Source: Methanosarcina sp.
Lineage (GTDB): Archaea > Halobacteriota > Methanosarcinia > Methanosarcinales > Methanosarcinaceae
NCBI GenBank assembly: GCA_017883485.1
Contig: JADGNM010000003.1
Location: 1 to 21,535, forward strand
Direction: 5' to 3'
Length of the DNA stretch: 21,535 bases
The number at the start of each line of letters is the position of its first letter. The first letter of the stretch is position 1. Of the stretch, positions 8,280 through 15,222 are shown in pieces. The position numbers and the translations under genes are program-made. The notes beneath the pieces are model-generated. The model was not told the DNA's origin, searched no databases, and saw only the letters and a program-made list of their open reading frames with translations.

Positions 8280-8333
8280 ATGAAAGGTTCCGATAGAGAA
8301 GGAGTCCTATCTAAAGCTTACGGAACCTTTCAT
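8280..8333 (-). terminator. 13-bp stem-loop just after aconitase
   Basis: ATGAAAGGTTCCG (8280-8292) and CGGAACCTTTCAT (8321-8333) are perfectly complementary over 13 bp. The 28-base loop holds GATAG and CTATC, which can form an inner stem. It starts 26 bases past the aconitase stop. The tract beyond it on the minus strand is only weakly T-rich, so it may instead be a 3'-end protector or partial terminator between aconitase and citrate synthase. Confidence 0.5.
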
Positions 8334-8358
8334 AAAGGTCTCTTAACCTTTCCGGAAT

Positions 8359-11181
8359 TTATAACTTTTTACTTTTTTTTGCAGAATCCCGCAGGAACTT
8401 ATGTAAAATCCCGCCGTTCAGGTAATACTCCATTTCCACGGTAGAGTCCAGTCTCGAGATTACCTGAAATTGTATTTCATCTCCCTTCTCGTCTGTTGCC
8501 CTTACGAAAAGTCCTCCTTTTGGCTCCATGTTTTCAATGCCCAGGATATCGTAGCTTTCCTTTCCTGTGAGGCCAAGGGTTTCTGCGTTTTCTCCCTCTT
8601 TAAACTGCAGGGGAAGAACCCCCATCCCAACAAGGTTGCTTCTATGGATGCGTTCGAAGGACTCGGCAATAACTGCCTTTACTCCGAGAAGGAATGTGCC
8701 TTTGGCTGCCCAGTCTCTGGAACTGCCTGTCCCGTACTCCTTTCCTGCAATAACTATCAACGGAATATCATTTTCCGCATAAAGCATAGCTGCCTCAAAG
8801 ATATTGATTCCACTGCAGGGTTCCTCCGGGAAATCCTCTTTATGAAGATGGGGATGGTATACAGTCCAGCCTCCTTCCCCGTCCACAAGCCTGTTTCTGA
8901 GCCGGATGTTTCCGAAGGTTCCACGCATCATTACCTCGTGGTTACCCCTGCGGGATCCGTAGGAATTGAAGTCCTCAGGATCCACACCCCAGGATATCAG
9001 GTATCTGCCTGCAGGACTATCCGGTGGAATATCACCTGCAGGTGATATATGATCCGTGGTAATGCTGTCCCCGAAAAGGGCCAGGACCATGGCATTCGTT
9101 ATATCTCCTGGCACAGGTGGAGAAAGCGGAAAATTCGCGAAATAAGGAGGTTCCTGAATGTAGGTTGATGTCTGGTCCCAATCATAGAGGGTATCGGCTG
9201 GTGCTTCAAGCTCTTTCCAGAGTTCGGGCCCTTCAAAAACACCGGAATACTCTTTTTCGAACATCGAAGGTTTGATACTGTTCTCTTCAGCATTCCTGAT
9301 CTCTTCCTCAGAAGGCCAGATATCCCTGAGATAGATAGGGCTGCCGTTGGCCTTATAAGCAAGAGGATCAGTGTCGAGGTTAATGTTCACGGTACCTGCG
9401 ATTGCATAAGCAACCACAAGAGGAGGAGAAGCAAGGTAGTTAGCCCTGACAAGCGGGTTGATCCTTCCTTCGAAGTTCCGGTTTCCGCTGAGCACGGCTG
9501 CAACGGTAAGGTCGTTTTCCTCAATTTCTTTTGCAACGGGTTCAGATAGAGGTCCACTGTTGCCAATACAGGTAGTGCAGCCATAACCAACCTGATAGAA
9601 ACCAAGGGTTTCGAGGTAAGGCAGCAGGCCTGCAGCTTTCAGATATTCCGTAGCTACTCTTGAACCGGGAGAGAGGCTTGTTTTTACATAAGGCTTTATT
9701 CGCAGCCCTTTTTCTACAGCCTTCTTTGCAAGCAGCCCGGCTCCTATGAGCACCGAAGGGTTTGAGGTGTTGGTACAGGAGGTAATGGCTGCAATCACTA
9801 CAGAACCATGTGTGACTTTGGAAGCCTTTTCCTGAGATTCTGCTTCTTCTGCCTCGTCTTTAATCTCAGACTCAGATTCCCCTACAGGTGTCCCTCCTTC
9901 TCCTATCCAGCGCTGATAAGCACGGTCACTGGATAGGTCAATTCCCGCTTTGCTCCTCCTAATAAAGGTCTGCTGCATCATTTCACGGTAGTTTTCAGGC
10001 ACTTCGCTTAAAAAGAGTTGGTCTTGAGGGCGTCTCGGGCCTGCCAGACAAGGCTTTACCGTGCTCATATCAAATTCCAGGGTGCTGCTAAAGATTGGAT
10101 CAGGCTTATGGACCGAATAGAGAAGGTCCTGAGCTTCCAGATACTTTTTCACAAGATCGATCTGCTCTTCGCTCCTGCCTGTTCTCCTGAGATAGTCTAA
10201 GGTCTCAGCATCAGGAGGGAAAATTCCGAGTGTTGCTCCATATTCCGGAGCCATATTGGAGATTGTTGCTCTGTCCGGAAGGCTCAGCGAATTTAAGCCG
10301 GGCCCGTAGAATTCCACAAATTTGCCGACAACTCTCTCCTCTCTCAGAATCTTTGTAATTGTCAGGACAAGATCAGTTGCAGTAACGCCTGGTTCCAGTT
10401 TACCATAGAGCTTGAAACCTACAACCTCAGGAACAGGCATATAGTAAGGCTGCCCTAGCATTACTGCCTCAGCTTCTATGCCTCCTACTCCCCAGCCCAC
10501 CACTCCTATCCCGTTAATCATTGTGGTATGTGAGTCAGTCCCAACAACAGTATCCGGGAATGCAGACAATTCTCCGTTCTTCTCATAGAGATGTACGAGT
10601 GGAGTTAAGTACTCAAGGTTTACCTGATGAATTATCCCCCTACCGGGAGGCACAACCCTGAAGTTGTCAAAAGCTTTCTGAGCCCAGCGGAGGAGAGAGT
10701 ATCTTTCCCCATTGCGCTGAAACTCTTTTTTTTCGTTTTCCTCAAGGGCATATGGCGTGCCGTAGGAATCAACCTGGATCGAATGGTCAATGACCAGATC
10801 TACAGGAATAACAGGATTAATTTTCGCAGGTTTGTCTTCAAGACGTTTCATTGCCGAACGAAGTGCTGCCAGGTCTACTACAGCGGGAACGCCTGTAAAG
10901 TCCTGCATAATCACTCTTGATGGAATGAACGGGATATCTCTGCCACTTATATTTTCGGGATTCCAGCGAGCAAGGGCTTCAATATCTTCGGAAGCTATTA
11001 TATGCTTTTCAGTATCGGCATGTCGGAGCAGGGATTCAAGCAGGATTCTTACGGAGTAGGGAAGCAGGGAAATACCTTCATAACCTCTCTCTTCCAGTTT
11101 GCCCAATCTGTAAATCTTAGCCTCTCCGGCAGCAGTTTCGATAACGTCTCTTACCCCAAACGGGTCCGGACCATCTCTCAT
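8359..11181 (-). CDS. acnA: Aconitate hydratase (AcnA/IRP1 type), 940 aa
   Basis: The three [4Fe-4S] ligands are Cys469 in AAITSCTNTSNP and Cys535 and Cys538 in GYGCTTCIGNSGPL. The 66- and 3-residue spacing is the same as in human IRP1. Other family blocks are RVIMQDFTGVPAVVDLAALR, DHSIQVDSYG, GVVGWGVGGIEAEA, the swivel-domain GDSITTDHISPAG and AGKEYGTGSSRDWAAKG. It interconverts citrate and isocitrate through cis-aconitate in the cytosol. At 940 residues it is slightly long; an acidic, low-complexity insert (ESESEIKDEAEEAESQEKAS) precedes the first cluster cysteine. A strong GGAGGT lies before ATG 11181. Citrate synthase and a Tam-like methyltransferase follow on the same strand. RNA-binding moonlighting is known for AcnA relatives but cannot be judged here. 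Confidence 0.95.
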   Translation of the reverse strand: MRDGPDPFGVRDVIETAAGEAKIYRLGKLEERGYEGISLLPYSVRILLESLLRHADTEKHIIASEDIEALARWNPENISGRDIPFIPSRVIMQDFTGVPAVVDLAALRSAMKRLEDKPAKINPVIPVDLVIDHSIQVDSYGTPYALEENEKKEFQRNGERYSLLRWAQKAFDNFRVVPPGRGIIHQVNLEYLTPLVHLYEKNGELSAFPDTVVGTDSHTTMINGIGVVGWGVGGIEAEAVMLGQPYYMPVPEVVGFKLYGKLEPGVTATDLVLTITKILREERVVGKFVEFYGPGLNSLSLPDRATISNMAPEYGATLGIFPPDAETLDYLRRTGRSEEQIDLVKKYLEAQDLLYSVHKPDPIFSSTLEFDMSTVKPCLAGPRRPQDQLFLSEVPENYREMMQQTFIRRSKAGIDLSSDRAYQRWIGEGGTPVGESESEIKDEAEEAESQEKASKVTHGSVVIAAITSCTNTSNPSVLIGAGLLAKKAVEKGLRIKPYVKTSLSPGSRVATEYLKAAGLLPYLETLGFYQVGYGCTTCIGNSGPLSEPVAKEIEENDLTVAAVLSGNRNFEGRINPLVRANYLASPPLVVAYAIAGTVNINLDTDPLAYKANGSPIYLRDIWPSEEEIRNAEENSIKPSMFEKEYSGVFEGPELWKELEAPADTLYDWDQTSTYIQEPPYFANFPLSPPVPGDITNAMVLALFGDSITTDHISPAGDIPPDSPAGRYLISWGVDPEDFNSYGSRRGNHEVMMRGTFGNIRLRNRLVDGEGGWTVYHPHLHKEDFPEEPCSGINIFEAAMLYAENDIPLIVIAGKEYGTGSSRDWAAKGTFLLGVKAVIAESFERIHRSNLVGMGVLPLQFKEGENAETLGLTGKESYDILGIENMEPKGGLFVRATDEKGDEIQFQVISRLDSTVEMEYYLNGGILHKFLRDSAKKSKKL

Positions 11182-11547
11182 TTATTTCTACCTCCAGCAA
11201 AAATATGGAAATAATACTATGTGATATATGGTTTTCTCTTTATCGTATGAAGCTCCATCTGGTCTTTAGACTATTATATTCCTTCGGGCTTACATATACT
11301 CTTTTCAGAAGCAGAATCTAACGTTAGGATAGCCTTTCCTCAACTTCCCCCGCTATCCAGTAAATTACGATTTTTAACTTTATGTGTTAACCAGTATAAT
11401 AATATTTGACTTTCAAACTCAGCCCTGAAAAATGCTTGTTCTGGAATCCATATTTCCTTTAAACCTCTTCCCTTACTGGTACAACAGAATTGACAAAAAA
11501 TTAAAGGTAGAAGAAGGCGAGTTAAATGAAAAAAGATCGAAAGCTGC
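11182..11547. other. Intergenic region, 366 bases: aconitase promoter and exported-protein terminator
   Basis: No convincing gene was seen. On the minus strand CATATATCAC (11221-11230) is a possible TATA box about 45 bases before the aconitase start, and GGAATATAATAG farther upstream is another. Immediately past the exported-protein stop, the minus strand reads GATCTTTTTTCATTT (about 11523-11538), a T-run suited to archaeal termination. Confidence 0.35.
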
Positions 11548-12945
11548 TTATTTCTCAGCAGCTCCGACTGTAACTGAATATTCAAAGTTTTCGGTGTTTT
11601 TGGGCAGGATTGAAAGTGTCCACTTTCCAGCAGCTCCCGGAACTGTATAAGTCTCAACAAAGGTTGTAGTTCCTCCCTGGTAACTTCCCTGATTAGAAGT
11701 TCCCATACTGCCCATAACATTTGGGGATTTCTCAAAAAGCGGACGCGGCTGCGGGTATGTGTCGTCTACTATGCTTACCGAGCCAATCGATTTTGTGTTT
11801 ACAAGTACTGGTTTTACCTCTTTTCCTGAAGGGTCTTTCAGACTTACATTGAAGGAAGGAGTGATATCCTTGTTTCCTCCGGTTGTATACAGGCCGTACC
11901 CGTACTGATAGGCTTTTACCTCTACGGTGATGGTATCATCTGTCCTGGCTTCAAAGGTAGTTTCGTAGGGCTCTTTAAGAACCGGAAGAATGCGGAAGCT
12001 TAAAGGAACCGAGCCTCCGTTGCTAATTCCGGGATCATCGATATGCAGGTCAAGGCTACCGCTATAACTGCCCTTTGCACTGGCTGGAACTGCAAGCTTC
12101 AGCTTTACAACAGCTGTCTGCCCGGCTTTTATCTTCTCAGGTGCTTCAATGGTTATTGCTTCATTTCCGAAAGCCTGTCCTGGCCCGGCTGAAGGAGGCA
12201 TAATTGAGGAAGATACACTTGAGGAAGATGCCTCGTAGTAAATAATGCCTCCTTCAGTAAGCTTAGGGGAGATGGCGATATCCTGATCTCCTGTATTCCT
12301 GAGTTTTATTTCATAAATATAGTCCTTCCCGGCTTCAACCAGGTCACTGACATAAGGTGTAAGAATCTGGACTGCAGGCGGAATCCATACCTGCACGTTC
12401 AGCTGCATTGTACCCGGGAAATTAGGATAAATGCCAGCTACGTCTCCTTCAGGTACTTTATCCGTAAAGGCTACGAGTACGGCATAGCTTCCAGCATTCG
12501 CATCTTTGGGTATGCTCACTTTTACCTCAAACTCCTCTTTCTCTCCGGATTTCAGAGACTTTTCGGAGGGACTTATGCTAATCCAGCTCTCATTCATGAA
12601 ATATTCGGTATAGGGAGTGATTAAAATTCTTGGCTTCAATTCGATCGTTTTGTTGTCGTTATTTATAACGGTCACAGTAAAGCTTTCACTGTCTCCGGGC
12701 TTCATTTGCAGATACTTATAGGCCGGATCAACTGTGATTTTTTGATATTCCGGGAAATAAGCTCCGGCAGATGTTCCAGCTGCTGGGACAGGAACTGGCC
12801 CGACTTTTGCCTGTACTGCTATAGCTTCCTTTGAAGACGCTGCCGTACTTCCAACCTCCGCTCCTGCACAGGCAATCGAAATGATTGATATGGCTATGAG
12901 CCCGCATATGATTGCTTTTAATGTCTTTGTCTTATTTATACTCAC
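11548..12945 (-). CDS. Secreted beta-sandwich (Ig/NEW3-like) surface protein, 465 aa
   Basis: The N-terminus has a classic signal peptide: basic NKTKTLK, then the hydrophobic AIICGLIAISIISIACAGA. The rest is beta-rich and resembles repeated NEW3/CARDB-type sandwich domains. A first domain (about residues 70-170) carries YLQMKPGDSESFTVTVINNDNKTIEL and KSGEKEEFEVKVSIPKDANAGSY; a second (about 190-320) carries DYIYEIKLRNTGDQDIAIS and KIKAGQTAVVKLKLAVP; a C-terminal domain ends GAAGKWTLSILPKNTENFEYSVTVG. There is no C-terminal membrane anchor. Start: GTG at 12945 is preferred because GAGGTGA lies five bases before it; the GTG at 12954 is part of that ribosome binding site. A TATA box at 12984-12991 supports this. 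Extracellular or envelope location likely; partner unknown. Confidence 0.75.
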   Translation of the reverse strand: MSINKTKTLKAIICGLIAISIISIACAGAEVGSTAASSKEAIAVQAKVGPVPVPAAGTSAGAYFPEYQKITVDPAYKYLQMKPGDSESFTVTVINNDNKTIELKPRILITPYTEYFMNESWISISPSEKSLKSGEKEEFEVKVSIPKDANAGSYAVLVAFTDKVPEGDVAGIYPNFPGTMQLNVQVWIPPAVQILTPYVSDLVEAGKDYIYEIKLRNTGDQDIAISPKLTEGGIIYYEASSSSVSSSIMPPSAGPGQAFGNEAITIEAPEKIKAGQTAVVKLKLAVPASAKGSYSGSLDLHIDDPGISNGGSVPLSFRILPVLKEPYETTFEARTDDTITVEVKAYQYGYGLYTTGGNKDITPSFNVSLKDPSGKEVKPVLVNTKSIGSVSIVDDTYPQPRPLFEKSPNVMGSMGTSNQGSYQGGTTTFVETYTVPGAAGKWTLSILPKNTENFEYSVTVGAAEK

Positions 12946-12982
12946 ATTTTTCACCTCGCTTACTATTATTATAAGTAAAATG

Positions 12983-12994
12983 CTTATAAAAAAA
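12983..12994 (-). promoter_or_regulatory. TATA box of the exported-protein gene
   Basis: The minus strand reads TTTTTTTATAAGCA. At the usual 24-27 base distance, transcription would begin near 12960, leaving a short leader that contains the GAGGTGA ribosome binding site. Confidence 0.45.
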
Positions 12995-13203
12995 TTGCTT
13001 AAACTGCGAATTCATTTGCAGTTATCTTAAAGAAATAAGGGACACATAGTCTTACATTTCACGGTGCTGTCGGTGTGTTGGCGTGGATCCATTAGAGCGC
13101 CCAGGTTCCCAGCTGATCCTGTACTCAAGAACTATTCTATATCACAGTTTAGATTTTAAAGGGAAGCGCACTCGAAACAAAGGGCGATATTTAGACAAGA
13201 TAG

Positions 13204-13213
13204 ACTTATAAGA
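13204..13213 (+). promoter_or_regulatory. TATA box of the small CxxC-protein gene
   Basis: ACTTATAAGA is preceded by purine-rich GACAAGAT, as in archaeal BRE-TATA pairs. Predicted transcription start is about 13235, giving a ~30-base leader with AAAAAGGAGAA before ATG 13267. The remaining 13000-13200 spacer contains a short stretch (13085-13135) that on the minus strand resembles the 3' part of 5S rRNA; see findings. Confidence 0.45.
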
Positions 13214-13266
13214 CAAAAACAAAGTTAATCAATAAGAGAAAACAGTATACAAAAAGGAGAATAGCC

Positions 13267-13521
13267 ATGATTATAACACCAATTTACTTCTGCAGGAATT
13301 GCAAGAAACAGTACTCAGGCACAAATCAGGAAATTCCCAAAGGCCAGCTAGAAGGCTTAGTTCGTGCAGCGAGATATACCCTTGGGTCAGAAGATCACGT
13401 TTTCCGAATCGGAGGCAAGACAATTCAACTTTCAGACCTACATCAATGCAGTAACAACGAAATAGGGCTTGCTAATTTCATAAAAATCCAGATAGAAAAT
13501 CACGATCAGAAGAAGGAATAA
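13267..13521 (+). CDS. Small CxxC (zinc-knuckle-like) protein, 84 aa, unknown function
   Basis: A real gene is supported by AAAAAGGAG seven to eight bases before the ATG, a TATA box about 60 bases upstream and a hairpin six bases after the stop. The protein has Cys9-x-x-Cys12 near the start and His59-x-Cys61 near the end, a plausible single zinc site (CxxC...HxC). The middle is a short helix, KGQLEGLVRAARYTLG. It was not matched to a family. It could be a small nucleic-acid- or protein-binding adaptor. It is divergent from the exported-protein gene and stands alone, flanked downstream by the hairpin-rich gene-free region. Confidence 0.7.
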   Translation: MIITPIYFCRNCKKQYSGTNQEIPKGQLEGLVRAARYTLGSEDHVFRIGGKTIQLSDLHQCSNNEIGLANFIKIQIENHDQKKE

Positions 13522-13527
13522 TAAGTA

Positions 13528-13554
13528 TGTGGCGGAGTTGAAAAGTCCGCCACA
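13528..13554 (+). terminator. 9-bp perfect hairpin after the small CxxC gene
   Basis: TGTGGCGGA (13528-13536) pairs with TCCGCCACA (13546-13554) around GTTGAAAAG. It begins six bases after the stop codon. No T-run follows directly, so it may stabilise the 3' end rather than terminate. Confidence 0.5.
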
Positions 13555-13663
13555 ATTGCCGTTTAACTTTGACCCAGAGTTTACCGCTACAATCTTGTTA
13601 TGCTTGGTATATGCTGAAGATCACTTCATTAGTACTTAAGATTTGTCAATTTTGAAATTTATT

Positions 13664-13692
13664 TTGAATGTCAGATTAAAACTGACATTCAA
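13664..13692. other. 11-bp perfect stem-loop in gene-free region
   Basis: TTGAATGTCAG and CTGACATTCAA are perfectly complementary with a 7-base loop (ATTAAAA). It is the first of several hairpins set at short intervals here; transcription is not shown. Confidence 0.55.
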
Positions 13693-13700
13693 TAGTTGCA

Positions 13701-13728
13701 TTGGAGGTCTTAGATAAGAGACTTCCAA
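13701..13728. other. Second stem-loop, 10-11 bp
   Basis: TTGGAGGTCT and AGACTTCCAA pair with one G-U wobble in RNA and a 6- to 8-base loop. It lies nine bases after the preceding hairpin, so both could belong to one structured RNA. Confidence 0.5.
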
Positions 13729-13779
13729 AACATACGATTAAATCTTTAATTTTATATATCATAAAGTAGACTGTGATCT

Positions 13780-13868
13780 GGCATCTGAGAAGGTTATTAA
13801 AGACCTTAATAACTCTTTTTTATAACCCCCCACTCCCCATTGACCCCCACTCCCATTTCTCAGATGCC
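13780..13868. other. Nested palindromic element with 12-bp outer arms, inner hairpin and C-rich tract
   Basis: GGCATCTGAGAA (13780-13791) and TTCTCAGATGCC (13857-13868) form a perfect 12-bp outer stem. Inside are GTTATTAA/TTAATAAC (13793-13813, 5-base loop) and, at 13826-13854, four C-runs of 6, 4, 5 and 3. The minus strand of that tract is GGG-AGT-GGGGG-TCAAT-GGGG-AGT-GGGGGG, a textbook G-quadruplex pattern with 3- and 5-base loops. The 89-base unit could be a structured RNA, or a small non-coding mobile unit with terminal inverted repeats. No direct-repeat target duplication is evident. Confidence 0.5.
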
Positions 13869-14053
13869 TAATTCCTAACCAAAATGTACCAAAATTTTCC
13901 ATATGTAAAACTAAAAACCAAAATGTTGCACACTACCAAGGTTTTCTGAAGCAATAACAACCAGATAATAAGGAATGATAGTTTGCAAAAATATGCATAC
14001 ATGAGGGGTCAGAATCCTGAAACTTGCAAAAGAGAATACCCATGATAAGAAGT

Positions 14054-14089
14054 GCAGGGGGAAAAGTCTTAAAGCCCCCTGCTTTTTTT
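14054..14089 (+). terminator. Strong intrinsic-type terminator ending a possible small RNA
   Basis: GCAGGGGG (14054-14061) pairs with CCCCCTGC (14075-14082), followed at once by seven T (14083-14089). No protein gene ends just upstream, so it may end an unannotated transcript beginning somewhere in 13870-14030. The same CCTGC can instead pair with GCAGG at 14090-14094 across the T-run. Confidence 0.55.
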
Positions 14090-14152
14090 GCAGGAGAGAG
14101 GGCGGTTTGTACACTCCTGCTTCATCAGGAAGCCCGGAATTTCATCAGGGCT
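14090..14152 (+). other. Second hairpin and short repeat after the terminator
   Basis: GCAGGAG (14090-14096) pairs with CTCCTGC (14114-14120). AGCCC (14131-14135) can pair with GGGCT (14148-14152), and TTCATCAGG occurs twice, 20 bases apart (14121 and 14141). Together with the terminator this gives overlapping, mutually exclusive pairings, as in attenuators. Whether it is transcribed is unknown. Confidence 0.4.
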
Positions 14153-14188
14153 GTTTGATAGTTCGAATATTGTAACAACTTAAGGCAA

Positions 14189-14203
14189 ATCTATACTATA
14201 GAT
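14189..14203. promoter_or_regulatory. ATCTATA-C-TATAGAT palindrome
   Basis: A perfect 7-bp inverted repeat with a one-base centre, followed by an AT-rich stretch (14210-14270) holding several TATA-like strings. It could be an operator. The rest of 14204-14466 shows no gene; TATTAAAATATTAAAG (about 14388-14403) is a possible TATA region for the gene starting at 14467. Confidence 0.35.
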
Positions 14204-14466
14204 CGTCGTTATATATCTAATTTTTCATTATAAAAAAAGTATTATATATTAGAATATGTTTAATGTGTATTTTTGTTGGTTCATTTTTTCTCGATCTTGA
14301 GTTTCCATGCAAAGACTTTTCTGAGGTGCAGGGTACTGTTTCTTTCGTAGATAACTATCGGGGCAACCTTCATGTAGCTTCTCGTTAATATTAAAATATT
14401 AAAGTTATGCCAGGCTAGAACTATCCGTTACAAACAGCATACCTTCTTAAAAAAGGGGCGATTTTC

Positions 14467-15222
14467 TTGCTTAAAAGCAAAAAAGGAGTCTTTGACAGGC
14501 TTTCAGATGCAGCTTTCAGGATCAAGAGACCAGAATTCAGGAAGGTCTCACACGAATCTCTTTTCGGATCCTGTCCTGTAATAGATGCCGATTTTGTTGA
14601 GATAAATGAAGATTTTCCTCCTGATTCTTCTTATAAATCAAAATCCGAGTCAATTCCGAACTCTGAGTCAATTGACCCCGAACTGCTGGAGAAACTCAGA
14701 GAGTACCTTAAAACAAGATCTCAGGAAGAAATCTCAGAGATATTTGAAGAAATCCGCAAAATTCTGGAAAACCGGGCTTCTAAAGACGAATACAAAGGCG
14801 AATTCAATAACAGCCGGGGAAGAAGAACTCATTATAATGAGGAAGTGAATATAAGAGAAAACCTTAAAAGCGCTTTCAGGTTTTGTTCGGAGACTGCTTC
14901 CCTTGGAATGGAGCGGATAATAAATATCTCAAAAGCTGCTTCCTCAACAGCCTCGTCAATAACATCCGGTGGAAAGGAATCTATAAAGGTCTCCTCGAAA
15001 ATGCTTAATGATAAATGGAATGACCTGAGTCCCAGGGACCGCAAAATCATTTCCGAAGTTATAATTGCATTGATTGAAATCGGGCTGCTCAGGAGTTCAT
15101 CAAAAGGCAAAAGGGCAGCATTTGCCATTCTGTCAAGCATATCCAGACGTCAAACACCGGGCAAAAATGACCTTGAAGAGTTTGTAGAAGGTGCGCGAGG
15201 GCTGTTCAAACGCAGGCGTTAA
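14467..15222 (+). CDS. Uncharacterised mostly helical protein, 251 aa
   Basis: Not matched to a family. The N-terminal half is polar with a serine-rich linker (SSYKSKSESIPNSESID, about residues 54-70) and a charged helix (ELLEKLREYLKTRSQEEISEIFEEIRKI cut here at its core). The C-terminal part holds a hydrophobic helix, ISEVIIALIEIGLLR (about 195-210), and ends in a basic tail, GLFKRRR. The start is TTG at 14467: no ATG or GTG exists in the open frame upstream (stop near 14416) and the next ATG is far inside; AAGGGGCG lies about 8 bases upstream. It is convergent with the ViaA-like gene and the two stop codons share TTAA. A link to the RavA/ViaA pair is possible by position but not shown. Confidence 0.65.
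   Translation: MLKSKKGVFDRLSDAAFRIKRPEFRKVSHESLFGSCPVIDADFVEINEDFPPDSSYKSKSESIPNSESIDPELLEKLREYLKTRSQEEISEIFEEIRKILENRASKDEYKGEFNNSRGRRTHYNEEVNIRENLKSAFRFCSETASLGMERIINISKAASSTASSITSGGKESIKVSSKMLNDKWNDLSPRDRKIISEVIIALIEIGLLRSSSKGKRAAFAILSSISRRQTPGKNDLEEFVEGARGLFKRRR

Noticed and set aside
8217..8444. 75-codon plus-strand frame between citrate synthase and aconitase
   Set aside because: Overlaps the aconitase end, has no ribosome binding site and is built partly from the 13-bp stem-loop.
8470..9045. 191-codon plus-strand frame
   Set aside because: Entirely antisense to aconitase, with no ribosome binding site or recognisable sequence.
11340..11735. 131-codon minus-strand frame
   Set aside because: Overlaps the 3' end of the exported-protein gene in another frame and looks non-protein-like.
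13911..14114. 67-codon minus-strand frame in the hairpin region
   Set aside because: Crosses the T7 terminator hairpin, has no ribosome binding site and low-quality composition.
14467..15222. The 251-residue protein as a third chaperone component
   Set aside because: Convergent position alone is not evidence of function; kept only as a question.
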